Source: Tolypeutes matacus | Taxonomy: Eukaryota > Chordata > Mammalia > Cingulata > Chlamyphoridae | Length of the DNA stretch: 64,000 bases | Assembly (NCBI GenBank): GCA_026826555.1 | Contig: JAKSZT010053764.1 | Span: forward strand, 13,614,536 to 13,678,535 | Direction: 5' to 3' | Part shown: positions 22,693 to 34,265 of the stretch, piece by piece | Position numbering within the stretch: position 1 is the first letter of the stretch | How the letters are laid out: every line of letters begins with the position of its first letter | Position numbers and translations under genes: made by a program | The notes under the pieces: generated by a model | Database searches by the model: none | The model's input: only the letters and a program-made list of their open reading frames with translations | Told to the model about the DNA's origin: nothing

Positions 22693-23150
22693 GTGTATCT
22701 GTTTCCCAGCTGTAAAACCCAGGCAATAGGCTCACTTAAACAATGAGAATTTATTGACTCACGGGTTTGAGGCTAAGAGAAGTCCAAAATCAAGGCATCA
22801 GTATTGTGATGCTTTCTTCCTGAAGACTGTGGCATTATGAGGCTGGCTGCTGGTGATCTTTGGCTTTTCTGTTACATGGCAATGCACATGTCTGAGTCTT
22901 CTACTTTTTCCTCCAGATTCCAGTGACTTCTGGTGTTTTGCTTTTCTTGTGGCTTCTCTTTCCATGTCCAATTTCCTTTGCTTATAAGGATTTCAGCTGT
23001 AGTGGATTTAAGGCCCACCCTTATTCAGTTTGGGCACACCTTAACTAATAACATCTTCAAATGTCCTATTTACCAATGGATCCATAGCCACAGACCAGGG
23101 GTTGGGACCTGAATGTGCCTTTTGTGGTGGATGTAATTCAATCCCTTACA
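22693..23150 (-). mobile_element. MaLR-type LTR
   Basis: The reverse strand of the MST/MLT1 plan is visible: 'CTCACTTAAACAATGAGAATTTATTGACTCACGG', 'AGTCCAAAATCAAGGCATCAG', 'TTACATGGCAATGCACATGTC', 'AAGGCCCACCCTTATTCAG', 'CTTAACTAATAACATCTTCAAA' and a final 'GTAATTCAATCCCTTACA'. It belongs to the same group as the LTRs at 40,092 and 46,238. Confidence 0.75.
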
Positions 23151-23534
23151 ATATTCTATCCCCCTCTCAGTTTGGGGCATTGTGCACAAAAGGCTCAGAC
23201 AAGTCCTCTTGGAAATAAACCTGCTTGACTTTGTTTTGGCCTGTGTTTCAGAGACTTATTTGACCACAAAACTCTTCTGCATAATACCTTTAATGTTCCA
23301 AGAACCTAGTGTTTCTCAGAATACACTTTGTGGATCACAACTTCCTGAATTTAATCCTGAAGAGAATTCTAATTGGAGATGTTAAGACTGCTGAGGGTTT
23401 CAGAAGCCAATGAGTAGCAGAGGCAGGAATAGAAAGTAGGCTTACTAACACCTAGTCCAGTGCCTTTATTTTTTCCCTCTCTTTCACTATGCCTCTATTG
23501 AACAATTCACAGCACAGCTGAACACGTATGTGCT
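23151..23534. other. Unique sequence
   Basis: No gene recognised. 'CTAGTGTTTCTCAGAATACACTTTGTGG' near 23,308 could be a scrap of a hAT MITE. Confidence 0.35.
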
Positions 23535-23695
23535 CCAAGTCTCAGTTCCACCACTTACTAGTCTTGTGAATTTGGACAAGTCATACCACTTCTCTAAGCC
23601 TCAAGTTTCTCACCTTTATACAGTTGTAAGGACTACATGAGCTAATGCTTTTAAAGGGCTTAGTAAATTTAGAAAATGCATAGTTTTGTTATATG
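23535..23695 (-). mobile_element. MIR SINE
   Basis: The reverse MIR reads clearly: 'CAGTTCCACCACTTACTAGTCTTGTGAATTTGGACAAGTCATACCACTTCTCTAAGCCTCAAGTTTCTCACC'. It then continues with GTAAGGACTACATGAGCTAATGC..AAAGGGCTTAGTA. Confidence 0.9.
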
Positions 23696-23839
23696 TTGTA
23701 AAGTATTGGTCTCTAAATGTTTCCTATGTAAAAATATTGACCCCTCTGCAATTAAGCTCTAAGATAGCAGTATTTGTTTAATATACTTACTTAAATTCAC
23801 CCATCCCCCTATGATATCTAGACAAATGCTAGGTACATG

Positions 23840-25035
23840 GTCTATAGTAATGTTGATGAAAACTATTCTAAAGTTGATCCAGAAGGATGACCAAAATGAG
23901 TATTGCCAAGAAAATTTTGAAAAAGAAGAATAACAAGAGAAACTTGTTCTGCAAGATAATGAAATGTATTTTAAACTTAACAAAATTTTAAAAGCCTATT
24001 ATAAAAAGCCATAATAAAAACACATTTAGAACAGCATACTATAAACATTCAAACCAGTGGAGAAAGAATAGATTATTTAAAAAGAGAGTTTTGGGTCCAC
24101 TGATGAAATGTTTACATTAATTAAATTTAATTCTCTATATTAACATCATATTTCAAAATGCTGAAGTATAAAAAAAATAATAGAACTGAAAAATACAAGG
24201 GGCTTTTTTATGTAATATAATATTACGGAAGAACTTGCTAAAAATTAACCAAGAGAATCCATGAAAGGAAAGGGTCATAGATTTTACTATATCGAAAACA
24301 AAATTTCTACACATCAAATACTCCATAAACAAAATTGAAAAGCAAATAGAAAATCTGGAAAAATATTTATATTATATATGACAGGTTAAGATCTTTAATT
24401 TTCTAAGAGCTCTTATAAATCAATATGACAAAGATGAAGAACACAATAGAGCTATGGGCAGAGAAAATGAGTAATCAATTCACAAAAGAATGCATGAAAT
24501 GGCCACTAAATACATGGAAAAGACCTCTAACCTAGAAAGTAATATGCTAAATTAAACCAAAACAAGAATTGATTACCATTTTGCATCTATCTAATTGAAA
24601 ACAATCAAAATAATAGCTATAATACTAGTGTTGGCAATGCTGCAGATAACTTGCACTTTCATGTTATATTGGTAGGACCGCAAATTGGCATAATCTTTCA
24701 GAAGGTATTTCTGCAATCTGTTAAAAACCTTTGGAAAAATGCACATTTTTTCCTATGCTTCTAGAAAATTGTAACACAGATAATAATAAATATTTGCAAA
24801 GATAAAACTAATAAAACTAAAAAGATGCCTTTTAAGGTATTGCTTATAATGGCAAACATACTAGAAATAACTTAAATGCCCAAAGATGTATGGTGGGTTA
24901 AAATATTATGACACATGCATCAAATAATATACAATTTAGTATATAATAATATTGAATTTTAAATGGAATAAAAAATACCAAAAATGTAACTTAAATTGGA
25001 AAAAATCTAATTACAAACTATTGTAGATAGAAAGT
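23840..25035 (+). mobile_element. Old L1 (L1ME/L1MC-like), ORF2 end and 3' region
   Basis: L1 ORF2 landmarks survive in order. They are 'GCCAAGAAAATTTTGAAAAAGAAGAATAA', 'TTTACTATATCGAAAACAAAATTTCTACACATC', 'AAGCAAATAGAAAATCTGGAAAAATATTT', 'CAATTCACAAAAGAATGCATG..TGGCCACTAAATACATGG', 'TTGCATCTATCTAATTGAAAACAATC', 'TAGTGTTGGCAATG' and 'TTATAATGGCAAACATACTAGAAATAACTTAAATG'. The element is riddled with stops and has no usable frame. It abuts a second L1 of opposite orientation at ~25,036. Confidence 0.82.
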
Positions 25036-25985
25036 ATAATCCCCTTTTTCTTTTTTTGTATATAATGTAAGGAAGAGATCCAACTTCATTCTTTCGCATG
25101 TGGATATCCAGTTGTTCTAGCATCATTTGTGGAAAAAACTATTCTTTCCCCCATTAAATTGTCTTGGTACCCTTGTCAAAATCCATTGACCATCAATGGT
25201 TTTATTACTGGTCTCTCAATTCTTTTTCCATTTATCTACATGTCTATCCTTATGCCAGTACCACAATATCCTGATTACTGTAGTTTTGTAGTAAATTTGG
25301 AAATCAGGAAGTGTGTGTCCTTCAACTTTGCTCTTCTTTTTCAAGATTGCTTTGGCTAACCTCAATCTTTTGCCTTTCTAAATAAATTTGGGATCAGCGT
25401 GTTAATTTCTACAAAAAAGCCAGCAGGGATTTTGATAGAGATTGCATTGAATCTGTAGATAAATTTGAGGAGTATTGGTATCGTAACAGTAGTAAGTCTT
25501 CTGTTCCATGAACATGGGATACCTTTTCATTCACTTCTTTCAATAGCATTTTGTAGTTTTCAGAGCACAAGTTTCACATCCTTATTGGTGCTATTGTAAA
25601 TAGAATTATTTATTTATTTATTTCACTTTCAGAGTGAAATAGTGTATGGAAATACACTTAATTTTTGTACATTGCTCTTAAATCCTGCAATCTTGCTAAT
25701 CTTGTTTATTTCTAATAATTTTATAATGGATTCCTTAGGATTATTTGTATACAAGATCATGCCATCTATATATTTAGATACTTTTACTTTTTTCTTTCTA
25801 ATCTGGATATGTTTTATTTATTTTTCTTGTTTATTGCCCTGGCTATGTCCTCCACTACCATGTTGTATAGAAGTGGCAAGAGTGTCTTGCTCCTGATTTT
25901 AGGGTGAAAACATTGTCTTTCACTGTTAAGTACAATGTTAGCTGTGGGTTTTTCATATATGCCCTTTTTAGGTTAGAGAGGTGCC
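25036..25985 (-). mobile_element. L1 ORF2 fragment (reverse transcriptase to C-terminal region)
   Basis: Minus-strand L1 ORF2, visible on the plus strand as 'CCAGTTGTTCTAGCATCATTTGTGGAAAA', 'GTACCCTTGTCAAAATCCATTGACC', 'CCTGATTACTGTAGTTTTGTAG', 'TTCATGAACATGGGATACC'-like words and 'TATGTCCTCCACTACCATGTTG'. It covers the part after the RT active site: the site itself corresponds to 25,755-25,766, where the second Asp of the FADD box reads as Gly. The frame is broken. Confidence 0.85.
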
Positions 25986-26117
25986 AGCACATATTATTTT
26001 TATAAGAAAATTGTTTTCAAAATAAATACACAAATGAATAAATACTTGAAATGAATTTAATTCCACGACTTCATGCTCAAAGTAGATCTGAATATGATAC
26101 CACCTTTGATCTCAAAA

Positions 26118-26154
<37 letters not shown>

Positions 26155-27185
26155 GGAAAAAAAGGAGACAATTGAATTCAGATTCTTCTGAGAAAGTAGG
26201 TAAAAAATTTTAAGGCCTCTATTTTGTCCAATTTTTTGGATGTTTCTTTCTAACCAATCCTTTTATTCTTGTGTTACCCTGATCTTCATTTTGGCTTTAA
26301 TAATTTTTAATGATATAAGCCCTGTCTCTAATGATGGCTCCAATATTAATGCCTAGCTGTTTCTTTCACATTGTTCATTACTGGAGCCTGATAAGCTCCA
26401 GGTGAAGATCCAGGGCAGTTGCTTAAAAATAAATAGAAGTTTAGCCATTAATAATTTTAGCCATTTCAGGAAATGATGAAAACTTGATCAAATGGAAATC
26501 CCAAGGAGACTGCTTTCTGGTAGTTTCTTAGAGCCTCTCCTAACAATGAGATTTCAATTAATAGAAAATTTACCCCAGTGAATAACATTGAAACATCAGA
26601 CAACTCATTTTAAATGAACTCACTGCTAAAATATATCCACTTTTATAAAAAGTAGGAATTGGGAGAGTTGCTGCATTAACAAGATTGCATAAAGTCAACA
26701 CATGAATATTGATTTTTTTTGCCCTCTATAGTCTTGTAGCTCATAATCATTTTTATATTTCTACTCATTTACCCTACTCATTTAGCTGGCCTAGTCTCAC
26801 TAAAAAGAAACCACCATTTTTTTTTTTTTTTGCACAGCAATTCTTACCTGAAAGGAGAATATGTAAATATATTGCAAAGTTCATTAGGGATGCATCAACA
26901 GAAAGTTCCCAAAGTGGAGGTTGGTGTTGGTGATAGTAGACAACTAATTGAGGGTCAGATCCTGGGTTTGTTTTTATCAGATTTCAAAATGCTAAGAATA
27001 GAAAATTCATATTCTCACTGGCTTAAATGGAAAGGAAAATGTGTAGCTCTCACGACAGGAAGTTCAGAGACTGAGAACCTTCAGAAGAGAGATGTGAAAG
27101 CTTTAATTGCACTCCTCTAACACTCTGGGCTCTGCCCTCTTTCCTGGGTGTTCTTTGTCCTCAGACTGACAGCAAGGGAGCCCCA
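25986..27185. other. Unique sequence with A-rich simple repeats
   Basis: Contains the microsatellite at 26,114 and a T13 tract near 26,818. No gene is supported. The 96-codon plus frame at 26,830 has no recognisable features. Confidence 0.4.
26114..26166. repeat. (A)n(GAAAA)n microsatellite
   Basis: About 21 A residues are followed by repeated GAAAA units. This looks like the tail of an eroded retroelement that later expanded. Confidence 0.85.
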
Positions 27186-27189
27186 GCAG

Positions 27190-28510
27190 TCTAGCCATTG
27201 GTGCAGATGCCACATGTCTGAGGGAGGTAATAGGGGACCACAGGTTCCTCAGGCTGTTTACTTTTCCCCATTCTTTCTTCTTTCTGCTCATCAAACCAAA
27301 TGATTTCAATTGTCATATTTCTAGATTCTGTGATTCTTTCTTCTGTCAGCCCCAATCTGCTGTTGAACACCTCTTGAGAATTTTTAACTTCTGTTACTGT
27401 GGTCTGCAGGTCTGTTTTGTTCCTTTTAATAATTTCTATCTCTCTGTTGATATTCTGTTTCTGTTCATCTATTGTTTTCTTGATTTCTTTTCCTCTATTT
27501 CTTTGAGCATATTTAGGATAGATAATTTTTTTAAAGTCTTTTCCTGGTATGTCCTAAGTTCAGTCCTCATAGTCTCTTTTCCTTTGCCTGGGCCATCACT
27601 TCCTGTTACTTTGTACATATTATAACCTTTTGTTGAAACCTAGACATTTTGATATTTTAATGTGCTATTGCTGGAATTTAGATTCTAAGGCATCTGTTTT
27701 TTAAGTTTGCATCCAGCTAGTGATATGACAGTGCTTTCTGTGAATGCCAGGAACTAACAAAAAGAAAAAAAAGAAAGAAAGAAAAAGAAAACACCTTTTC
27801 CAGTCTTTGCAGACTGACATGTGCAAGTGCTCACCTTCAGGGCTTATCCATACAATGAGTTTAGAGAGTATCTCCAAGCCAAAGCTTAAGGGTCTCTGTC
27901 ATCCTTTCTGGCATGTGTCTTGTTTTAGGCATGAACAGTGTGGCCTTAGGAATTTCTCCATTTACACGGTTATGATGTTCCTTCTTCCCTAGGAAATCGT
28001 TTCCTTACAGTTTGGGGCACTGCCCTATATGTCCCTGCACTGTATGTCCTACAGGCAGCTCTCCCTTGCTCCAGCCACCACAACTTGACTGCTCTTTCAT
28101 TGTGTTCTATAGGAGAGTTCTGTGAGTTACCTTCTACACACAAGGCAAGTTCTTGGATGGAGAGTCTCTCAGGCCACCACCAGATAAATGGGGCCAGGCA
28201 TACATGCTCTCAATATGTGCTTGAGAGTTACTCTGCTCACTCCAGAACTGGGACCAGAGTATGCCAGCTGGGAGTTTGGGCCACCTCTATGCTGAGCTAA
28301 TGAGGGGGAGGGGAGGGGTCATCCAGGATGCACCAGGAGATCCTACCACTTTTAAGTAGACTTTTCCTTGATTTGGAGTTGCCCTGGTACTGCAGTCCTT
28401 TAAGTGTTTTCTAGAGCTTTAAGAAAGTTGTTTCTGTCAGTTATGGCTGGTTGTTCAAAGCTTCTGTAGAGGGATGAGCCCTGAAGTACCTCACTCTGCC
28501 ATATTGATTC
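27190..28510 (-). mobile_element. L1 5' UTR and ORF1 part, 3'-truncated
   Basis: Read on the minus strand it starts with AATATGGCAGAGTGAGG at 28,505, the usual ATGGCGGAGTGA-like L1 start. About 750 bp of 5' UTR follows, then an ORF1 coiled-coil region: CTCAAAGAAATAGAGG, AGAAAACAATAGATGAACAG, 'AATATCAACAGAGAGATAGAAATTATTAAAAG' and 'TTCAACAGCAGATTGGGG..GAAGAAAGAATCACAGAATC'. Sequence beyond the coiled coil decays near 27,200, and the rest of ORF1 and ORF2 is absent. Keeping the 5' end and losing the 3' end is unusual for L1. Confidence 0.78.
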
Positions 28511-29348
28511 ACAACTTTAATTTTAAAAGGATAGAACACAATGTTTTTATGAGGGTAAGAAATAATGATAAAATTTTTTAAAAGACACAGTGTTTCAAAC
28601 CCAAAATATTTTCTATTTTCTCCTATTGCATCAGAATTTACTTATCTTTGGGCAAATATCATAGCTTTTAAAGTTTCCAGCTTTTACCTGAGAATTACAA
28701 AGTGAATACACTGGCGAATTCATGGACATGCTCTAAAGGTAAATGGCAAGCTTTTACTTTTAAAAGTAAAACAATGCTCCTCTTAAAACAATGCCAGTCC
28801 TCTCTCTTTGTTCCTCCTGACAGCCATAGCTTGCTCACAGAGAAGGTGCCCAAACTGGCCAGTTCAACTCTGAATCATTAGGCAGCGTTTGGGTCAGAAT
28901 GCTCAGGTTTTCAATACCTTAGAGTGTCTCCAATCTTATAATTAAGGGTCAAAAATTCTCCAAGGGAAGGAAGATTTTATATATTTAATTATAATAAATG
29001 TCTCAGCACTCTTAAGGAAAGGCAAGAAATGGTATACAAATCAAATGGACAAAGATGAGATGTATGATTAAAATCACTTGGAGTTTTAAATTTTAGAATG
29101 AAAGGGAAGATTTTTAAGAATTCCTAATCCACCATAGACTCCAAACCTCTTTTCTCAGGAAGCAAATTTTAAAATGCATACAAATATGGTCTACTTTGCA
29201 TAGCTGCCTGCAAACTTGAATAGAGAAAAGAAATAAGATGGATTCTTAGGAGTTGATTAGAGAAAACTCTATCTTAAACAAAAAGGAAGTAGAAAGTACA
29301 AATGGAAAAGCATAGATTATGTTCTTTTAAAGATGCAGCAAGGGAGCC
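28511..29348. other. Unique AT-rich sequence
   Basis: No gene, RNA or repeat recognised. Confidence 0.45.
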
Positions 29349-29719
29349 TGGCTTAGTTTTCCAGGGCTGCTATAACAAAGTACCACAGACTAGTTGGCTT
29401 AACAATAGAACTTTATTGTCTCTCAGTTCTGGAGGCTAGAAGTTCAGAATCAAAGTCTATAGATCAGCTGTTCTTTTGTCTTGTGGTATAACCCAATCTC
29501 TGCCTTTGTCATATGATCATCTCTCTGCCTGTCTGTATAATTTTCTCTCTTTATAACTAAAGCATTCATATTTGATTAGGGCCCACCCTAACCCAATTTG
29601 GCCCCATCTTAACTAATAGCATCTTCAAAAATCCCATTTCCAAACAGGGTCTCATTTATTGGACCAGAGGTTAGGACTTGAACATATGTTTTAGGAGGCC
29701 ACAATTTAATCCGTAACAG
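29349..29719 (-). mobile_element. MaLR-type LTR (MLT1/MST-like)
   Basis: The reverse-strand LTR is well preserved: 'TTAGTTTTCCAGGGCTGCTATAACAAAGTACCACAGACT', 'ACTTTATTGTCTCTCAGTTCTGGAGGCTAGAAG', 'GATTAGGGCCCACCCTAACCC', 'GGTTAGGACTTGAACATATG' and 'GGCCACAATTTAATCCGTAACA'. The ends are TG..CA. Confidence 0.88.
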
Positions 29720-30059
29720 AGCTCTTAGGTGTTTCAGAGGCTCGGGCAAAGCTGGGATGTGGAGGACATATAGCTTAGATGAGGGACCCCATGTGCTTGC
29801 GATGGAGGTGGAGGCTGAACTTGAAGGAAAGGGGTTGCAATGTCTCTGCTCTGGAATACTTCCATAATGCTGAGTCCAAGCATTCAGACCTGACTTTGTT
29901 CTGTCTCTTGGCCTTTGTGAGAGGTGGTAGCATAGTAGATTATTCTAACAAGCCAATTCTGAAACTAGGAATCCCTCACAGGACTATATAAACTCTTGGT
30001 TTATTTATGCTTTTTCACAGCTAAGTAATAGAGGAGACAATGGGAAGGCCAAAAGTTTT

Positions 30060-30385
30060 TAAAAGATATGGAGCTGCTTCAGGCTGTTTTCTTAATATTC
30101 TTCCTTCTGTCTCGTTCTCCAAAAAGTCCTACTCCCTCACCTGCCATCTTTCCCCAGAAAAATTCCCAACTCCCTGCCAGGCTAGGATGGGTGATACTTT
30201 CCTGGGCTGTCACAACGCTGCGCAAGGTCTCACATGGCCTTCTTCAGTAATTATATAGTATTTGTGTCTCTCTGTCTTTCACACCTGGGCTCTTCCAGGG
30301 CAAGCATTGTGCCTTACTAAACTGTATCCAGCCCCTAGCACCAGTCCCAGATCATAGTAACTGCCTAAATAATGTTTGGTGACAT
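30060..30385 (+). mobile_element. LINE-2 3' region
   Basis: L2-like pyrimidine-rich body, then the recognisable end 'CTGGGCTCTTCCAGGGCAAGCATTGTGCCTTACTAAACTGTATCCAGCCCCTAGCACCAGTCCC..CATAGTAACTGCCTAAATAATGTTTGGTGA'. Confidence 0.72.
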
Positions 30386-32960
30386 TGCCCAAACAATAAA
30401 ATTAAGTGACTCCATTTTTTTCAGGTGTGTGCACAGTGGCCTTTCTAACCCATTCCTCTGCCCCCTTCCACTCAACAGGGGACATCAATCAAGATGTTTT
30501 GGTGATATATTTCAGTAGTCTTCCCTAGGTACTCATGTGGAGTTCTTCAGTAAGGATCCAGGAAAATAAAAAGGAAAGTCTCTAATGCTTTAGTTCAAAA
30601 TGCAAATCTATCAAGCCATTAAAATGCAGCTAGCATGGTGACCAGACTTCAGTATTAAATATCATTATGATTTTTATTCATGCTAAGGTCATTGATATCA
30701 ATCTTTCAATAAATCAAGTCAAATTTAATATATATCAAAGAGCATGATTAATAGTAAGGGGACACTATCAACTCATAACAGTCGAGAAAAACTGAGACCA
30801 AGAAAATCCAATGAGAAGAAAAATATTTGAAAGGTATTTTTAACCTGATGGAAAAAAGAAGTCAACTAAAATTACACAAACTATTATGATATTTCAAACT
30901 CAAATATCCAAGTTCCCTTTGAAAGAAGGGAATTAAAAATGCAACTATCTCCTTAAAGAACAGAAGGCACATGGTCTTCTAATCCTTCCATGTCAATTAG
31001 CCTTCACTCAAGCCTGATGGGCAGGCAGAATATGGAGACATTAGGAGCTGTTGTGGCCATCTGAGGGAGGTGAGGACAAAAGGATTTGGTGTGGGTTGTC
31101 AGGATCTTTTTGAATAAATATCAGCAATTTCCCCAAAGAGATAGACACAGCTAGCAGGAAAATCATGTTAGTGGCCCCGAGGAGGAAGGGCTGCATCCAG
31201 GCAAGAAACAGATATTTAATGCTACTCAACGCACAGACTTTCTATGCTCCTTCTTTCACAACCTCTTATCTGATATTATGACAAAGTACTCAAACCTGTC
31301 CTCTTTGACTGTGGACATTTTTAATCCAAATACTTGAGATGAACCTAGTTTGCTCATGGGCTAAATTTTTAGCTGGTGAAACATGAACAGAGTACAGTAG
31401 CTTAAACTTTTATCTATTCCAAGAGTAACATTTACTCTGGGACATAAGTTTCAATACCTTCTTAACCAAATGATATGGCTAGTGGTGGAACTGTCTAGAA
31501 AGCCAGAGAGAGTGCTGTATTTGAGCAGAAAGAATCTTTTACACCAGGAAATAGTGAGGTAAAGTGAATTCACCCATCACATTGTTCAAGTTGCTCCACT
31601 GGGAAAAAATAAAAACCTTTTATTTATAAGCATTTTAATTTATATTTATTTAAGTATCTTTAAAAAGATAGTACATAATTTATTGGCATAGTAGGGCAAA
31701 TATTTAAAATTTATAAATAAATCAATTGACATATGTTGGGGTTACATACTCAGTTTACTTTTTTTCCCTGACAATGATGTATGTGCATTGTCTCATTCAG
31801 ACCATGCCATGTTGATGGCTAACTACATTACCTCAGGCTCCAGAAAACTTTCTCCTTGTGACTTAACTTTGGTAGAATCCCTGGACACGGCTTTTTCTGC
31901 TCTATTTTAGTAAATGTTTAAGGAATCAGGTGCCTAGTTATAAGGACACTGTTTTTTCTTTCCCATAGAAAGAACACATGGTTATCAGTCTAGCAATATT
32001 GGTCTGTATAGACATTCTGCCTCAAATTACAGACTAAGGAACCCTTAAGTGGTTATGTTTTTTAGATGCATTACCTATAATCACTTGGTACATTTCAATC
32101 TTCATGATTATTTTTTTTCCTACTCACTTAAAGCCATCAGTTTGAAATAATACTCTTCTTCCTCCGGTAAAAACAACAACAATAATAACAATATAAAAAA
32201 ACCACAAAACAAAACCCTACTCTATCTCAGTCTGCTTAAGGAATACAGTCAAAACCATTCAAAACAGAATTTGAATATTATAAAAACACACATTTAAAAT
32301 TTTTAGAAATATTCTAATATTGAACTAAAGAGTACAGCATGATGATGAATGGAATCCAATTTCTAAAGGGCAGAAATGCATCCTGCAAAAGCAAAAGGAA
32401 AGCTCACTGACTATTCAAAATAGAGCACAATGACATGTTGAAATAATTCTCAAATTCAAATCCTAAGACAGCCAGTGTTTTAAAAAATATTTTCTATAAA
32501 ATAGAATGACTGCTACTTTAACCATTTTTTCAGTAGCTTTGGGTTAATAGGAGGGTAGGATAACTTTAAAAAGGAAAAACACTCATCAGGTCCATAGATT
32601 AAATATCCAGCCTAACATCAATGCAACAAGGACAAGGGCATCTATAGCCTAGTTCTAAATGGACATTACGAATTAGGCTTATAGAGAAAGAGAAGAGAAA
32701 ACAAAGCCCTCTTCTCCTTTGCATTCCTTCAGTGACAAAGTGGAATAAATATTGTCAGGAGAATGGTGAGAAATCAGCCTGCCACTATGCTTTCCCTTGT
32801 AATTATACATGATTATGCTGGGAGATCCTTTTGTATATCCTTCTTTCATATCCTTGGCATTTGGGGGATTCAGCTTGGGTAGCTTCTCATGTCCAGCTTC
32901 AAGAAATTATATAAATGTACAAGTTCCACAGATGCTACCAAAACTAGTATAGCCTCAGAT
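30386..32960. other. Unique AT-rich sequence
   Basis: 2.5 kb without recognised coding sequence. An AAC/AAT-rich tract lies at 32,167-32,215. The ORFs here are short and uninformative. A homeobox-word-containing patch (TTGTAATTATACATGATTATGC near 32,798) is noted only. Confidence 0.45.
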
Positions 32961-33563
32961 GCAAAATGGTGGAGTGGGAAGTTTTACAGATTGCTCCCTC
33001 CACCAGAAAAAAATGACTGACCTGGAAAAAGAAATTGGAATTAACTAGGTGATAACCCCGAATCCACACTGGGCATTTATAGCAACCACACAATTGCTGG
33101 ATGAAGGGAGAGCCTGCTGGGAGTTCAACTTCAGTAGTGAAGGAGCAGAAGCCAATGATCAGCCCCCTCAGCCAAGCAGTGGCAGCTGTGGAAATGGTGG
33201 TGGCTGTGGAAATGCAGCCTGGTTTCTGGGAGCAGCCAGTGGGGGCCAAGGTAGGCAAAGGAAACCTTGTCCTCCAAAAGTTGGGGTTGAAGCATGGAAT
33301 TGGTCTCAGAGATCTCTGAGGGACCTGTGTAGATGTTAACCTCAGTTTCAGACCTCTCAGCAGCAGCAGCTTCCTGCCTCCCACAAGTATCCATCTGGGC
33401 AAAAAGAACCAATGCATATTTTCTGTTTTTTTTTTTTTGTTCCTTTGTACATGAATGTTTCTAGGTCTGGCAGATCCTTGAGGGCCCAGTGTGGATGCTA
33501 GCTTCAGTTTCTGCAGCAGCTTCTGGCATTACACCAGCATCTTCTGCAATGTAAAGAGCAAGG

Positions 33564-33590
33564 ACATATATATATATATATATATATATT
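33564..33590. repeat. (TA)n microsatellite
   Basis: About 13 TA units in the spacer of the second L1 monomer. A second shorter (TA)n sits in the equivalent spacer at 33,986-34,001. Confidence 0.9.
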
Positions 33591-33737
33591 GGATTGGGCC
33601 TATTTCTTTCTTTTTCTTGTGTGTTTTGATTGGGCAAGTCCCTGAGGGAATAGTGTGGATTCTAGCCTTGGTTTGAGCACTCTCTGCCTCAAGGGCTCTG
33701 GCCTCATAACAGCGGCTACCAGGACATTTTGCTTGGT

Positions 33738-33824
33738 TTCCTTCCTTCCTTCCTTCTTTCCTTCCTCCCTCCCTCCCTCCCTCTCCCCTTCCTTCTTTCC
33801 TCCCTCTTATTTATTTATTTATTC
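33738..33824. repeat. (CTTC)n/(CCCT)n/(TTTA)n compound repeat
   Basis: A CTTC run is followed by CCCT units, more CTTC and then TTTATTTATTTA. It lies in the spacer of the third monomer and is likely polymorphic. Confidence 0.88.
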
Positions 33825-34265
33825 TTGGTGTGATGATACCTAAAGGACCAGAACTAATGTTCGCTTAAGTTTCAGCCCTCTCAGCAGCAGCAGCTTCTGG
33901 CTTCACACTAGCATCTACTGTAAAGAAGCAGGGCCTCATTTTTCTATCTTTCTTTCTTTTTTTGGTTGGAGTTCTTGATTTCCTTTATATATATATATAT
34001 ATTTCAGTCTGGCAGATCCCTGAGGGACCAGCATGAATAACTGCCTTGATTTCAGCCTTGACAGCAGCAACTTCTGGCTTCCCACTGGCATCTACCTAGA
34101 GATTTGGAGAAGCCATGTACTTTTTGGGGGGAGGGGAGTGTTTTGCTTGATTGCTTTTTCACTTCTATCTCTCTTTCTTTCTTTCCTTTTATTCTTTTCT
34201 CTTTTCTTCTCTTTCTTGGTATGACACACTGAGAAGTAGCAGAACTAGATTTCCAGTGTGACCAC

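Larger units (their letters stand above)
33302..34250 (+). repeat. Degenerate tandem monomers in L1 5' UTR
   Basis: Units start near 33,302, 33,466, 33,631, 33,826, 34,008 and 34,216. Each holds a core like TCTGGCAGATCCCTGAGGGA, a 'CCAGTGTGGATGCTAGC' segment, 'TTTCAGCCCTCTCAGCAGCAGC' and TTCTGGCTTCACACTAGCATC, followed by a T-rich or microsatellite spacer. The last unit is partial and runs into ORF1. Tandem promoter monomers are established for rodent L1. Confidence 0.75.
32963..34265 (+). mobile_element. L1 5' UTR with tandem monomers
   Basis: It begins with AAATGGTGGAGTGGGAAG and CTCCCTCCACCAGAAAAA, the usual start of L1M-type 5' UTRs (ATGGCGGAGT..CCTCCACC). From ~33,302 the sequence repeats a monomer of ~165-205 bp about six times. 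This is the promoter end of the L1 that continues to ~38,710. The frames at 32,944-33,417 on both strands are shadows of this UTR. Confidence 0.8.

Noticed and set aside
32944..33417. Minus-strand 157-codon frame and overlapping plus-strand frames
   Set aside because: They lie in the L1 5' UTR start and first tandem monomer. Frames on both strands are mutually exclusive and none resembles a known protein.
33302..34250. CRISPR-like array
   Set aside because: The repeat units are long, degenerate and part of an L1 5' UTR in mammalian DNA; there are no short exact repeats with uniform spacers.
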